DNA of 31,177 nucleotides from Ruminococcaceae bacterium UBA1741 (lineage in GTDB: Bacteria; Bacillota; Clostridia; Oscillospirales; Acutalibacteraceae): assembly GCA_002315685.1 (NCBI GenBank), contig DCHX01000019.1, positions 1-31,177 of the forward strand, in the 5' to 3' direction. A program made the translations under genes and the position numbers. The notes below the pieces were generated by a model that saw only the letters and a list, made by a program, of their open reading frames with translations, was not told the origin of the DNA and searched no databases. Shown here in pieces: positions 22,852-31,124 of the stretch (positions within the stretch are counted from its first letter, which is position 1; each line of letters opens with the position of its first letter).

Positions 22852-24372
22852 TTAAGTAATATCTTCTGTTTTTTGAGTTTCATTCGGTTCTTCGATTTTA
22901 ATTTCTTTAATTTCGTCCTCTTTCGAGAGAATTACCTCTTCTGTTTCGGTAGTCGGCAACTCCTCCGGCTCCTCATAAAGCGGTAAAACGATAGTAACCG
23001 TAGTTCCGACATTTTCGGTGCTTTCAAGGAACAAAAGACCGTTATGCTGTTTAATAATCTCGTCCGCAACGGCAAGACCTATTCCGCTGCCTCTGACCGT
23101 TTTGTTGGACTTAAAGAATTTTTCCTTTACCCTGTCAATATCCTGCGCGGGAATACCGACACCCGTATCCTTAACGACAATTTTTACGCAACCCTCTTCC
23201 TGCGCTTGGGTAACAAGGACAAGTCCGCCCTTTTCGGTATATTTTACCGCATTGTCGATAATATTGATAAACACCTGTTTAAGTCTGTCGGGGTCGCCCA
23301 TTACGATACTTGTTTCAACCGGTACCGTATAGGAAATCTCGACACCCTGTTTAAGCGCCAATTCCTTATACATTTCCGAGGCAATAGACAGTTGACCGAA
23401 AATATCAATAGGTCGCATATTAAACGAAAGCCTTCCCGACTGCATACGGGAAAAGTCAAGCAATTCCTCAACCAAATTTGAAAGTCGGTCGGCCTCGCTT
23501 AACACAACATCAAGTCCGCGTCCTACTAATTCCTCGTCGGTTCCGAGCGACATTTTAGCCGTTTCGCCCCAACCTCTTATTGCGGTAAGAGGTGTGCGAA
23601 GCTCGTGGGATACCGAAGAAATAAAATCGTTCTTCATAGTTTCGGCTTGTCTTAATTCGTTCGCCATCGAGTTAATCGTATCGCAAAGCTCGCCGATTTC
23701 GTCATTTCGTTTCGGCTCAATTCTTGTTTCAAAATCGCCCATCGCAATTTTTCTTGCCATATTGCTGACTTCACGGATAGGCTTAATAATGGACTTTGTG
23801 AAAAATCTTCCCGAAATCACACAAACCGAAAGTGCCAAAATAAAGAAGAAGAAAATCATACCGACACTTATCAAAATCTGCCTGTTGGTGTTTTTAAGGG
23901 AGGTTACCCACCTATAAGCGCCGACATATTTTCCCGCCGAATCGTAAACCGCCGTAGTAGAGGCAAAAATCCGTTCTCCGCCCGAGTTTTTACCGTTGTA
24001 AGTTGCGACATTGTCCTCGCTTTTAATTGCCTTTTTGTAGTCGGGCATTTTTTCGCCCTCGGGCAAAAATCCCGTTGTGGAAAGAATAACCTTTCCGCTG
24101 TCATCAATAATTTGTACCTCGATTTTGTTCTTATAGGCAAAAGAATCCGAAACGGTTATCGCAACATCCTCAAAATTTTCCTTATCCGTTCCGTTAAGTA
24201 CGGTAAAATCGTAAACATACTCGTTTCCGAGCGACTTTACCCGCTCTAAATAAATAGAAGAAATAAAGGCGGAAAGCAAAACGGATATTAAAAGCAAAAT
24301 AATCGCAATAATAAGAAAAATGTTAAAGAACCAGCGTTCCGCTATGCTCTTGAATTTAATTTCTAAATCCAT
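22852..24372 (-). CDS. Sensor histidine kinase (HAMP, HisKA, HATPase)
   Basis: A 506-residue membrane kinase. Membrane helices are at about 14-40 and 165-188, enclosing an extracytoplasmic sensor domain of about 125 residues. HAMP follows (about 190-243). The phosphoacceptor is His256 in SVSHELRTPL. The ATP-binding N box is near 370-374 (INIIDNAVKY), the G1 box DTGVGIP is at 402-408 and the G2 box GSGIGLAV at 428-435. An acidic Glu/Thr-rich tail (about 465-506) follows the kinase domain. It pairs with the response regulator 33 nt upstream. The signal is unknown; the lipoprotein at the head of the operon may supply it. Confidence 0.94.
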   Translation of the reverse strand: MDLEIKFKSIAERWFFNIFLIIAIILLLISVLLSAFISSIYLERVKSLGNEYVYDFTVLNGTDKENFEDVAITVSDSFAYKNKIEVQIIDDSGKVILSTTGFLPEGEKMPDYKKAIKSEDNVATYNGKNSGGERIFASTTAVYDSAGKYVGAYRWVTSLKNTNRQILISVGMIFFFFILALSVCVISGRFFTKSIIKPIREVSNMARKIAMGDFETRIEPKRNDEIGELCDTINSMANELRQAETMKNDFISSVSHELRTPLTAIRGWGETAKMSLGTDEELVGRGLDVVLSEADRLSNLVEELLDFSRMQSGRLSFNMRPIDIFGQLSIASEMYKELALKQGVEISYTVPVETSIVMGDPDRLKQVFINIIDNAVKYTEKGGLVLVTQAQEEGCVKIVVKDTGVGIPAQDIDRVKEKFFKSNKTVRGSGIGLAVADEIIKQHNGLLFLESTENVGTTVTIVLPLYEEPEELPTTETEEVILSKEDEIKEIKIEEPNETQKTEDIT

Positions 24373-24405
24373 TTTACTCCTCCTTTCAAAACTTTAAGTT
24401 AAAAA

Positions 24406-25107
24406 TCAATTAGTGTTCCACTTGTAGCCCATACCCCAAACGGTAGCAAGATGCTTAGGCGAGGACGGGTCCTCCTCTATCTTCATACGAAGCCGTCTGA
24501 CATTTACATCAACGATTTTTTCCTCGCCGACATAATTTTCTCCCCATACCTGATGCAGTATTTCTTCACGCATTATAACAATATCGGGATTATTAAAGAA
24601 ATATTCAACCATTTGAAATTCAACCTGCGTAAGCTCGATGTTTTTGCCGTTCATAGTAAGCGTTCTTCTTCTGAGGTCTAAAACGAATTCACCGCGAACG
24701 ATTTGGTTGTTGTCAATTACCGCCTTTTCGTTTTGCACCGTAACACGCCTGTAAAGCGAATCAACCCTCGCTAAAAGCTCGGCAGGTGAAAAGGGCTTTG
24801 TGATATAGTCGTCGGCGCCCGTCATAAGTCCGCTGATTTTGTCCATTTCCTGCGATTTTGCGGTAAGCATTATAATTCCTATCGACTTATCGGTTTGGCG
24901 GATTTGTTTGCAAACCTGTATTCCGTCAATACCCGGCATCATAATATCAAGCAAAGCAATATCAAAGCCGATGGCATCATTATTAAAAATTTCAAGCGCC
25001 ATCTCTCCCGAATCGGCTTCAACCGTTTCATAACCGGCTCTTTGAAGATTTATCGACTCAAATTCCCTAATAGGTGCTTCGTCTTCAACTATTAAAATTC
25101 TTTTCAT
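24406..25107 (-). CDS. OmpR/PhoB-family response regulator
   Basis: A 233-residue two-domain regulator. The receiver domain has the acidic VEDE pocket, phosphoacceptor Asp54 (ALLDIMMPG) and the conserved Lys in ITKPFSP. The C-terminal winged-helix DNA-binding domain carries LTQVEFQMVEYFFNNP, REEILHQVWGENYVGEEKIVDVNVRRLRMKIE and TVWGMGYKW. The start is placed at the ATG at 25107, with GGTGG 5-6 nt upstream. It lies between the propeller-like lipoprotein and the histidine kinase and is presumably phosphorylated by that kinase. Target genes cannot be read from this window. Confidence 0.95.
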   Translation of the reverse strand: MKRILIVEDEAPIREFESINLQRAGYETVEADSGEMALEIFNNDAIGFDIALLDIMMPGIDGIQVCKQIRQTDKSIGIIMLTAKSQEMDKISGLMTGADDYITKPFSPAELLARVDSLYRRVTVQNEKAVIDNNQIVRGEFVLDLRRRTLTMNGKNIELTQVEFQMVEYFFNNPDIVIMREEILHQVWGENYVGEEKIVDVNVRRLRMKIEEDPSSPKHLATVWGMGYKWNTN

Positions 25108-25149
25108 AAAAACCACCGTTTCTTTCTTTGGAATTATCGCTAAACCGAC

Positions 25150-26472
25150 TTAAAAGCTATCAAGGTTTAATATTTTTTCAAGCTCGGACGAGGTCAATGC
25201 AAGTTTTCCGTTATATGAGGAGGGGATTGCAATATAAACCGTTCCGTTTTTGCTGCCGAGCTTTACGATATTTTTGCCGAGATTTTTTTCTTCCTTTTCA
25301 AATTCGCTTTGCTCGAAGGCTCTAAACGAAACAATCTTTTCTCCCACCTCGTTTGTTTGGGAGTTGTAGGCATAAACCGTTCTTATTCGCTTGTCGGTGT
25401 CCTTGTAAAGCGCTATGGAGTTAATCCACCTTTGCGGAATAATAAGACTGTACCCGTCAACGATATTCACAATCGAAACACGCTTAACCGTAAGCGATTC
25501 GCCGTTATATGAGCACCAATTCGTGTAGTAAACCTTTTCGTCCGACTCGGTATCGGCACAGGGCATATCCGAAACTATGGGTATTTCGGGGATGTCGTCC
25601 CCGTTTATATCAGCCGAGTTCATACTTGCCGAACGAATTGTAATAATGTTTTCAAAAGAGTTGTCAAGTTGTCCGAGAAGTGGGTTTTTAAGCTCACCCT
25701 TTGACATAAACAAAACCTCGGTAATAGAGCCTATGCCCTTTATCTCGTCAATATAAACCGCCGGTTGACCGGTTGAAAGCCGGGATATTTTGAAATCGCT
25801 TACCGTTTTTACCGTTCCGTCAAGCACGGCACCCGCAATTTTCGTAGCACCCTTTTTGCCGAAATTATAAACCGTAGCCTTGTTTTCTAAGGTTTTGGTG
25901 TTAAGCTCTTGAACAAAAACCTCTAATTTACCGTTTTCGTCCATATCAAAACAAGCGAAGTTTGTATATTGACCTAAAAATCTTTGTACTAATGTGTCGG
26001 AGCTTACACTGTAAATGGCAAACTGCTTTTCGCTGTTGGCATAAACCTGCCATCCGACTAAGATTTCTTTTGTGTTATCGCCGTCAACATCAAAAAACTC
26101 AACCTTTTCAACACCCGAAGCCGTAATGCTTATACTGTCAAGCGAAATGTATTCCTTGCCGTTTTTCTTTAAGAGGTTTATGTACATTCGGGTTTGGTCG
26201 TCCTCGTTAGTGCTGTAAAAGGCAAAGGCTTCGTTTTGCTTGTCGCCGTCAATATCCTCGCAGATAACGGCGCTTCTGTATTCACCCGAGGCGGGGTATT
26301 TAAGGGCAAATTCGCCCTTTACACTTTTAAGCAGGGCTTGTTGTATCGGGTACATATCGCCCGTCAGCTGAGGCGGTGCAAGAAGCGTATCGGTATCAAC
26401 CGCATAAAGACTGCAACCGCAAAGGCAAAGCACAAGCAAAACGCACAAAGATACGGTTAAAATCTTTTTCAA
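25150..26472 (-). CDS. Lipoprotein with FG-GAP/VCBS-like calcium-loop repeats
   Basis: A 440-residue secreted lipoprotein with lipobox L17-C18-G19-C20. Four motifs of the D-x-D-x-D/N-G type recur: EDIDGDKQNEA (72-82), FDVDGDNTKEI (127-137), FDMDENGKLEV (175-185) and ADINGDDIPEI (287-297). They resemble blades of a beta-propeller with calcium-binding loops. Initiation is at TTG (26472), with GGGGGAAT upstream and no in-frame ATG nearby. It is the first gene of the operon with a response regulator and kinase. An outer-surface sensing or ligand-presenting role for the kinase is a reasonable inference but unproven. No enzyme motif is visible. Confidence 0.82.
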   Translation of the reverse strand: MKKILTVSLCVLLVLCLCGCSLYAVDTDTLLAPPQLTGDMYPIQQALLKSVKGEFALKYPASGEYRSAVICEDIDGDKQNEAFAFYSTNEDDQTRMYINLLKKNGKEYISLDSISITASGVEKVEFFDVDGDNTKEILVGWQVYANSEKQFAIYSVSSDTLVQRFLGQYTNFACFDMDENGKLEVFVQELNTKTLENKATVYNFGKKGATKIAGAVLDGTVKTVSDFKISRLSTGQPAVYIDEIKGIGSITEVLFMSKGELKNPLLGQLDNSFENIITIRSASMNSADINGDDIPEIPIVSDMPCADTESDEKVYYTNWCSYNGESLTVKRVSIVNIVDGYSLIIPQRWINSIALYKDTDKRIRTVYAYNSQTNEVGEKIVSFRAFEQSEFEKEEKNLGKNIVKLGSKNGTVYIAIPSSYNGKLALTSSELEKILNLDSF

Positions 26473-26508
26473 CGGGCATTCCCCCTTTTACACAATTAGT
26501 CATTATAG

Positions 26509-26536
26509 ATTATACCACAACAACGCAAAAAATCAA
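26509..26536 (-). promoter_or_regulatory. Promoter of the lipoprotein-two-component operon
   Basis: TTGATT (26536..26531), a 16-nt spacer and TATAAT (26514..26509) preceded by TGG, an extended -10. This is the only strong promoter I see for the run of genes down to rsmI. Confidence 0.7.
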
Positions 26537-26570
26537 TACTTTATATAACATATTACATATATAAATAAAC

Positions 26571-26609
26571 AAAAAAGATGCCGTAAAAAACAGAAGTTTT
26601 TACAGCATC
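26571..26609 (-). terminator. Terminator after the U32 gene
   Basis: GATGC-GTAAAAA (26577-26589) pairs with TTTTTAC-GCATC (26597-26609), with one mismatch and a short loop, followed on the minus strand by six T. It separates the ATPase/U32 operon from the lipoprotein operon promoter. Confidence 0.85.
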
Positions 26610-26613
26610 GGTA

Positions 26614-28668
26614 TTACAGTACTTCCTTATAGTACAGTCCTCTTGTATATTGTCCGGTCGGACTTTTTTTGTATTTATACATTTCGATAATTTTTTCACA
26701 TTCGCTCGGCTGTTCGGTAGTAAAGGACAACACGGTAAAATCAAGTCCCGAAAGCTCGTCTTGTCTGTCGGATAAGAAAAGCGGTTGCGAATTGAAGAGT
26801 TCGCTGTATCCGTTATGACAGCGAATGGGGAAAACGGCACCCGTTCTGTCGGTTAAAAATCCCTTTTTGTCGCATTCTTTGCAACCCTCTGCACCCTTAA
26901 TAGGACAGGCTCTTAAACACATAAGGGGCAGTCTTCCGTAAGCGAAAACTCCCTTTTTTGCGGTAGTTTTCATACTCGTTGCCCATTTAACGGGCATTTC
27001 GGGAGAAAGCGTAATCTCTTTAATACCCATATCGCCCAAAACCCTTGCGCTTCTTTCGTTAAAGACGTTAAGTCCCATATCGCCCATTATCTCAAAGCCT
27101 TCGTTTCGCGCTAAAATAATTGCCGATAGATTTCCGCAAAGGGCAATTTTAATACCCTTTTCTTTTGCGGTTTTAAGGCTTTTCGAGATACCTTTTTCAT
27201 CACAGGTAAAGCGGGGCAACTCTACCGCAAGCTCTACGCCCTCAGGCAGTTCCTTCTCCGCCTCGTAAAGCGGAATAATTACCCTGTCAATTCCCGATAA
27301 ATCGCCGGGAATTTGAGAAATGTTCATAAATTTCGCAAAGGTTTTCGGGGTATCGCTATGTAGGGTATCCTCAATCTTGCAGTCAACTTCCAAAACCCTT
27401 CTTTTAGGTATTTCTTCAAACACCTCACAAAGCTTTTCAGTCGCATTTCTTCTTATTTCGTTAAGCTCGCCCGCCGACACGAAAAGCCCGTCGTCAAGGT
27501 TTACCTCAATACTTTCGGCGAAAAATGGCGTTCCGCCGAGCTTTGAGAAGAGTTTTTTTACATATTCGTCGGTAAGGGGCTTGTTCTCGGATTTTTTCGG
27601 GACATTTCCCGTTACCGATGCAAATTTTTCACCCGCCTTAAAGGTAGCAAAAATATTTTTATCGGCTTTAATTTCGACATTTATTTTAAGGGGGGTTCTT
27701 GCAAGCTCGGTTCTGTAAAGTGTATGTATAAAAGAGTAGGTGTCCTTTGATTTTTCGGCGTCCTCTTTACTTCTTACGCCGAACATATTTTTGTCGATTT
27801 TATTTGCAAAATATCCGTCCGTGAAGCCGTTTCGGGAAAACACATCGCCCAAAATTTCGTTAAGCTTTTTGTCCGCCGTACCGTTTTCACACACACTTTT
27901 GCAGGTGGCAACCGCACTCGCAACATATTCGGGGCGCTTCATTCTTCCCTCGATTTTTAAGGATTTTACACCCATTTCTTCAAGCTCTTTTATATGCGAA
28001 TAAAGGGATAAATCTTTAAGGCTTAACGCAAATCCGTTACCGCCCTTTACCGAAAAAGGCAAACGGCAGGGACCGGCGCAAAGCCCTCTGTTACCGCTTC
28101 TTGCTCCTAAAACACTTGACATAAGGCACTGTCCCGAAAGGCAAACGCAAAGTGCGCCGTGGACAAAAACCTCGACATCCATATCAAGCCTTTTTGCCTC
28201 TTCGCAAAACGAAACAAGCTCGTTTTTGCTCATTTCTCTTGCGGGAACAACCCTGCAAAAGCCCATTTCTTTCAGCAGTTTAAGGGACGCCTTTGAGTTA
28301 ATCGACATTTGAGTAGATGCGTGAAGCTCAATATCGGGAAGCTCCTTATGTATCCTGTCGGCAAGTCCCAAATCGGCGACAATAAGTCCGTCAACACCGC
28401 AAAGATACGCCTTTTTTGCAACAGAAAAAGCATTTTCAAGTTCGTTGTCCTTTATTTGAATATTTATCGCCAAATAAGTTTTAACCGAATTTCTTTTGCA
28501 GTATTTTACGGCATTTTCCATTTCCGAATACGAAAAGTTTTCGGCATTTCTTCTTGCGCTGAACTCTTTAAGCCCGAAATATACAGCATCGGCACCGCTT
28601 CTTACGGCACTGAAAAGGGTGTCGAAGGAGCCTACCGGCGCTAATATTTCCATAAATTTAGTTGACAT
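26614..28668 (-). CDS. rlhA: U32-family protein with DUF3656 (RlhA-like)
   Basis: A 684-residue protein of the peptidase U32 family. The N-terminal half has the signature EILAPVGSFDTLFSAVRSGADAVYFG, HASTQMSI and EVFVHGALCVCLSGQCLMSS. Cys174, Cys176, Cys181, Cys197 and Cys201 are candidate iron-sulfur ligands. Length and the C-terminal extension match the U32 plus DUF3656 type, to which E. coli RlhA (23S rRNA C2501 hydroxylation) belongs. The older collagenase label is doubtful. A late Cys cluster (CLRACPIKGAEGCKECDKKG) is also present. The ATG at 28668 follows GAGGATG. It is 9 nt after the metal ATPase gene. Assignment to RlhA rather than another U32 clade is moderate. Confidence 0.8.
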   Translation of the reverse strand: MSTKFMEILAPVGSFDTLFSAVRSGADAVYFGLKEFSARRNAENFSYSEMENAVKYCKRNSVKTYLAINIQIKDNELENAFSVAKKAYLCGVDGLIVADLGLADRIHKELPDIELHASTQMSINSKASLKLLKEMGFCRVVPAREMSKNELVSFCEEAKRLDMDVEVFVHGALCVCLSGQCLMSSVLGARSGNRGLCAGPCRLPFSVKGGNGFALSLKDLSLYSHIKELEEMGVKSLKIEGRMKRPEYVASAVATCKSVCENGTADKKLNEILGDVFSRNGFTDGYFANKIDKNMFGVRSKEDAEKSKDTYSFIHTLYRTELARTPLKINVEIKADKNIFATFKAGEKFASVTGNVPKKSENKPLTDEYVKKLFSKLGGTPFFAESIEVNLDDGLFVSAGELNEIRRNATEKLCEVFEEIPKRRVLEVDCKIEDTLHSDTPKTFAKFMNISQIPGDLSGIDRVIIPLYEAEKELPEGVELAVELPRFTCDEKGISKSLKTAKEKGIKIALCGNLSAIILARNEGFEIMGDMGLNVFNERSARVLGDMGIKEITLSPEMPVKWATSMKTTAKKGVFAYGRLPLMCLRACPIKGAEGCKECDKKGFLTDRTGAVFPIRCHNGYSELFNSQPLFLSDRQDELSGLDFTVLSFTTEQPSECEKIIEMYKYKKSPTGQYTRGLYYKEVL

Positions 28669-28677
28669 TTAACATCC

Positions 28678-30522
28678 TCAAATCTTCATAGTTCGAATAG
28701 CGTTAAGCACAGCAATTACAAGCACGCCCGCATCCGAAAATGCCGCAAGCCACATAATTCCCGAAACACCGAACGCCGATAAAAGCAAAACCGCAATTTT
28801 TACGGCGATAGAAAAAATTATGTTTTCCTTTGCGATAAGGAGTGCTTTTTTGGAGATTTTTATAAGCTCGGGCAGTTTGTTAAGCTTATCATCCATAATC
28901 ACAATATCCGCCGCCTCTATTGCCGAATCCGCACCGAGCGCACCCATAGCGATACCTACATCCGCACGGGCAAGTACGGGCGCATCGTTAATTCCGTCCC
29001 CGACAAACGCAACCTTTCCCGTGCTTTCGTCGAGTATTTTTTCAAGCTCGGTTACCTTATCCTGCGGTAAAAGGGAGTGCCTGAAATCAGCTATTGTAAG
29101 CTCGTTTGCGATATTTTCCGCCGAAGCCTCATTATCTCCCGTAAGCATAACCGCATTTACACCCATACCACCGAGTGCCTTTATACCCTCGCTTGTTCCC
29201 TCTTTGATTTTATCGGAAATTACGATATGGCCTAAATAGGTCTTGTCAAATGCGATATGGACAATACTGCCCGTATGGTGGCATTTTTTATATTCTATGC
29301 CGTAGCTTTCGATTAGCTTTTCGTTGCCGACAAGCACAATTTTGCCGTTAGCATACGCCCTCATACCCTTTCCCGAAATTTCGCTGACTTCTTGGACACA
29401 TAGGTCGTTTTCACCCGCAAAATAGGAAACTATCGACTGCGCTATCGGGTGGTTGCTGTAACCCTCAACCGCCGCCGCAATTTTAAGAAGCTCATCCGCA
29501 TTAACAACCTCGGGATGAATGGCGGTAACCGTAAATGTGCCTTCGGTAAGGGTGCCCGTTTTATCGAAAACAACCGTTTTGAGCGCCGACATTGTTTCAA
29601 TACTTTGGGAGCCTTTTATCAAAATTCCCTTTTTAGAGGCGTTTCCTATCGCACCGAAGAACGAAAGCGGAACGGAAATTACCAATGCGCAGGGGCAGGA
29701 GATTACCAAAAATGTGAGTGCCGAATAAATATGCGACTTTGCGTCCCCGAAAATAAGCGAGGGAATTATCGCAATTAAAACCGCAAGTCCTACAACAATA
29801 GGTGTATAGATTTTAGCAAATTTAGTGATAAACCTCTCGGTAGGCGCCTTGTTTTCGGTAGCGTTCTTTACAAGTTCAAGAATACGGTTAGCGGTGGATT
29901 TTTCAAAACTGCTTGTAACCTTAATCTTGATAACCGAGCTTAAATTTACAGAACCGCTGTAAACCTTTTCGCCGAATTTTAAGGTTTTCGGTGCCGATTC
30001 GCCCGTAACGGCAGAGGTGTCAACCCTCGTTTCTCCCTCAAAGATTATGCCGTCAAGCGGTATTCTCTCTCCCGCCCTTACGGTAATAATCTCGCCTATC
30101 TCAATATCCTTTGCCGCCTTTGAAACAAGCTCTCCGCCTATTTCGACAGTTGCGGTATCAGGTCTTATTTCAAGCAGTGCATCAAGCGCCGATTCGCTCT
30201 TTTTTTCGGCGGTTTCTTCAAATGTTTCGCCTATCAAAAAGAAAAGCATAACAAATGTCGCTTCGGGAAAATCACCCATTATTATTGCACCGAGGGTGGC
30301 AATACCCATAAGAAAATCTTCGTCTAAAAATTTACCCTTTATTATATGCTCGCCCGCCTCTTTGAGCACATCAAAGCCCACTATAAGATATGACGGCAAA
30401 AAGAATATTAAATTTATATAATACGGCAAATCGTTAAAAATAATTTTTGTAAAAAGGAGTGCCGCTCCCAACAAAAACGCCGATAAAATGATTTTTACGA
30501 TATTTTCTTTTCTTTCACTCAT
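28678..30522 (-). CDS. P1B-type heavy-metal (Zn/Cd/Co-like) transporting ATPase
   Basis: A 614-residue membrane pump. The metal-binding helix has the CPC motif (276-278, SCPCAL), phosphorylation is at Asp320 (DKTGT), TGES is at 173-176, the nucleotide-domain SNHP is present and GDGINDAP closes the P domain. Asp597 in the last helix (FSDAG) matches the acidic residue of Zn/Cd/Pb pumps such as ZntA. There is no N-terminal HMA domain or Cys/His metal tail, so it is shorter than ZntA. The start at the ATG at 30522 follows GAGGT; a longer start adds unmatched residues. The operon continues into the U32 gene. No ArsR/CadC-type regulator gene is adjacent. Confidence 0.92.
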   Translation of the reverse strand: MSERKENIVKIILSAFLLGAALLFTKIIFNDLPYYINLIFFLPSYLIVGFDVLKEAGEHIIKGKFLDEDFLMGIATLGAIIMGDFPEATFVMLFFLIGETFEETAEKKSESALDALLEIRPDTATVEIGGELVSKAAKDIEIGEIITVRAGERIPLDGIIFEGETRVDTSAVTGESAPKTLKFGEKVYSGSVNLSSVIKIKVTSSFEKSTANRILELVKNATENKAPTERFITKFAKIYTPIVVGLAVLIAIIPSLIFGDAKSHIYSALTFLVISCPCALVISVPLSFFGAIGNASKKGILIKGSQSIETMSALKTVVFDKTGTLTEGTFTVTAIHPEVVNADELLKIAAAVEGYSNHPIAQSIVSYFAGENDLCVQEVSEISGKGMRAYANGKIVLVGNEKLIESYGIEYKKCHHTGSIVHIAFDKTYLGHIVISDKIKEGTSEGIKALGGMGVNAVMLTGDNEASAENIANELTIADFRHSLLPQDKVTELEKILDESTGKVAFVGDGINDAPVLARADVGIAMGALGADSAIEAADIVIMDDKLNKLPELIKISKKALLIAKENIIFSIAVKIAVLLLSAFGVSGIMWLAAFSDAGVLVIAVLNAIRTMKI

Positions 30523-30602
30523 AATTATGACCTCAAAAAACGGATTATTATAACTATTTTTCCCGAACATAAGAGAAAAATTGCTGAATTTTCGCCTTTT
30601 TT

Positions 30603-30630
30603 ATTATATATCCTTAAAAGTTATTGTCAA
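30603..30630 (-). promoter_or_regulatory. Promoter of the metal ATPase operon
   Basis: TTGACA (30630..30625), a 16-nt spacer and TATAAT (30608..30603) on the minus strand, leaving a leader of about 75 nt. It is back to back with the ireB promoter, the two -35 boxes being 15 bp apart. Confidence 0.65.
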
Positions 30631-30645
30631 GTTGCAAAATAACAC

Positions 30646-30674
30646 TTGATATTTTTTACTCTTCGTAATACAAT
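30646..30674 (+). promoter_or_regulatory. Promoter of ireB
   Basis: TTGATA (30646-30651), a 17-nt spacer and TACAAT (30669-30674), about 22 nt before the start codon. Confidence 0.65.
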
Positions 30675-30695
30675 ATACAAAGAGAGGTGTTGTTT

Positions 30696-30941
30696 ATGAA
30701 CGATAAAACTATGATGTTTTCTATCGGCGACCAAACCGAGCGGGAAATCAGGGATATTTTGACTAATGTATATGATGCGCTGAAAGAAAAGGGCTATAAC
30801 CCGATAAACCAAATCGTCGGTTATATTCTTTCCGAAGACCCGACTTATATTACTACCCATAACAATGCCCGTAATTTAATCCGTCATATTGACCGCGATA
30901 CTCTTTTGCAGTATTTAGTTAAGTATTATCTTTCAAACTAA
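30696..30941 (+). CDS. ireB: IreB-family regulatory phosphoprotein
   Basis: An 81-residue protein of the IreB (DUF965, YrzL) family: TMMFSIGDQ, then EREIRDILTNVYDALKEKGYNPINQIVGYILSEDPTYIT, then NARNLIRHIDRDTLLQYLVKYYL. In Enterococcus IreB is phosphorylated on threonines by the PASTA kinase IreK and affects cephalosporin tolerance; the early Thr residues are kept here. The start is the ATG at 30696, 6 nt after AGAGAGGTG; GTG and TTG just upstream are part of the ribosome site. In most Firmicutes ruvX follows directly, but here the gene stands alone, ends at a terminator and faces tuf. Confidence 0.95.
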   Translation: MNDKTMMFSIGDQTEREIRDILTNVYDALKEKGYNPINQIVGYILSEDPTYITTHNNARNLIRHIDRDTLLQYLVKYYLSN

Positions 30942-30993
30942 GTCTTTGCGGGTATAGTATTTTCTTACCTAAACCGAATAGTGATATGTTTTT

Positions 30994-31036
30994 AAGGCTG
31001 TAACGATTTTTTCGTTACGGCCTTTTACTTTTTTAA
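30994..31036 (+). terminator. Terminator after ireB
   Basis: AAGGC-GTAACGA (30994-31006) pairs with TCGTTAC-GCCTT (31012-31024) around a T-rich loop, followed by TTACTTTTTT. Confidence 0.8.
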
Positions 31037-31072
31037 GCTTCCGTACAATTCCGCTCGATTTATAACCGCATT

Positions 31073-31101
31073 AAAAAACGGCTGTCTTTCGACAGCCGTT
31101 T
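31073..31101 (-). terminator. Terminator after tuf
   Basis: AAACGGCTGTC (31076-31086) pairs with GACAGCCGTTT (31091-31101) around TTTC. On the minus strand it follows the tuf stop and ends in six T. Confidence 0.88.
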
Positions 31102-31124
31102 AATTTAGCTTTAAGCTTAGTAAA

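Noticed and set aside
28309..28644. Plus-strand frame opposite the U32 gene
   Set aside because: It is a shadow of the conserved U32 N-terminus, with no start signal.
30523..30597. Metal-sensing riboswitch in the leader of the P1B ATPase
   Set aside because: The leader is about 75 nt and I see no conserved multi-stem core; it has only an AT-rich unstructured look.
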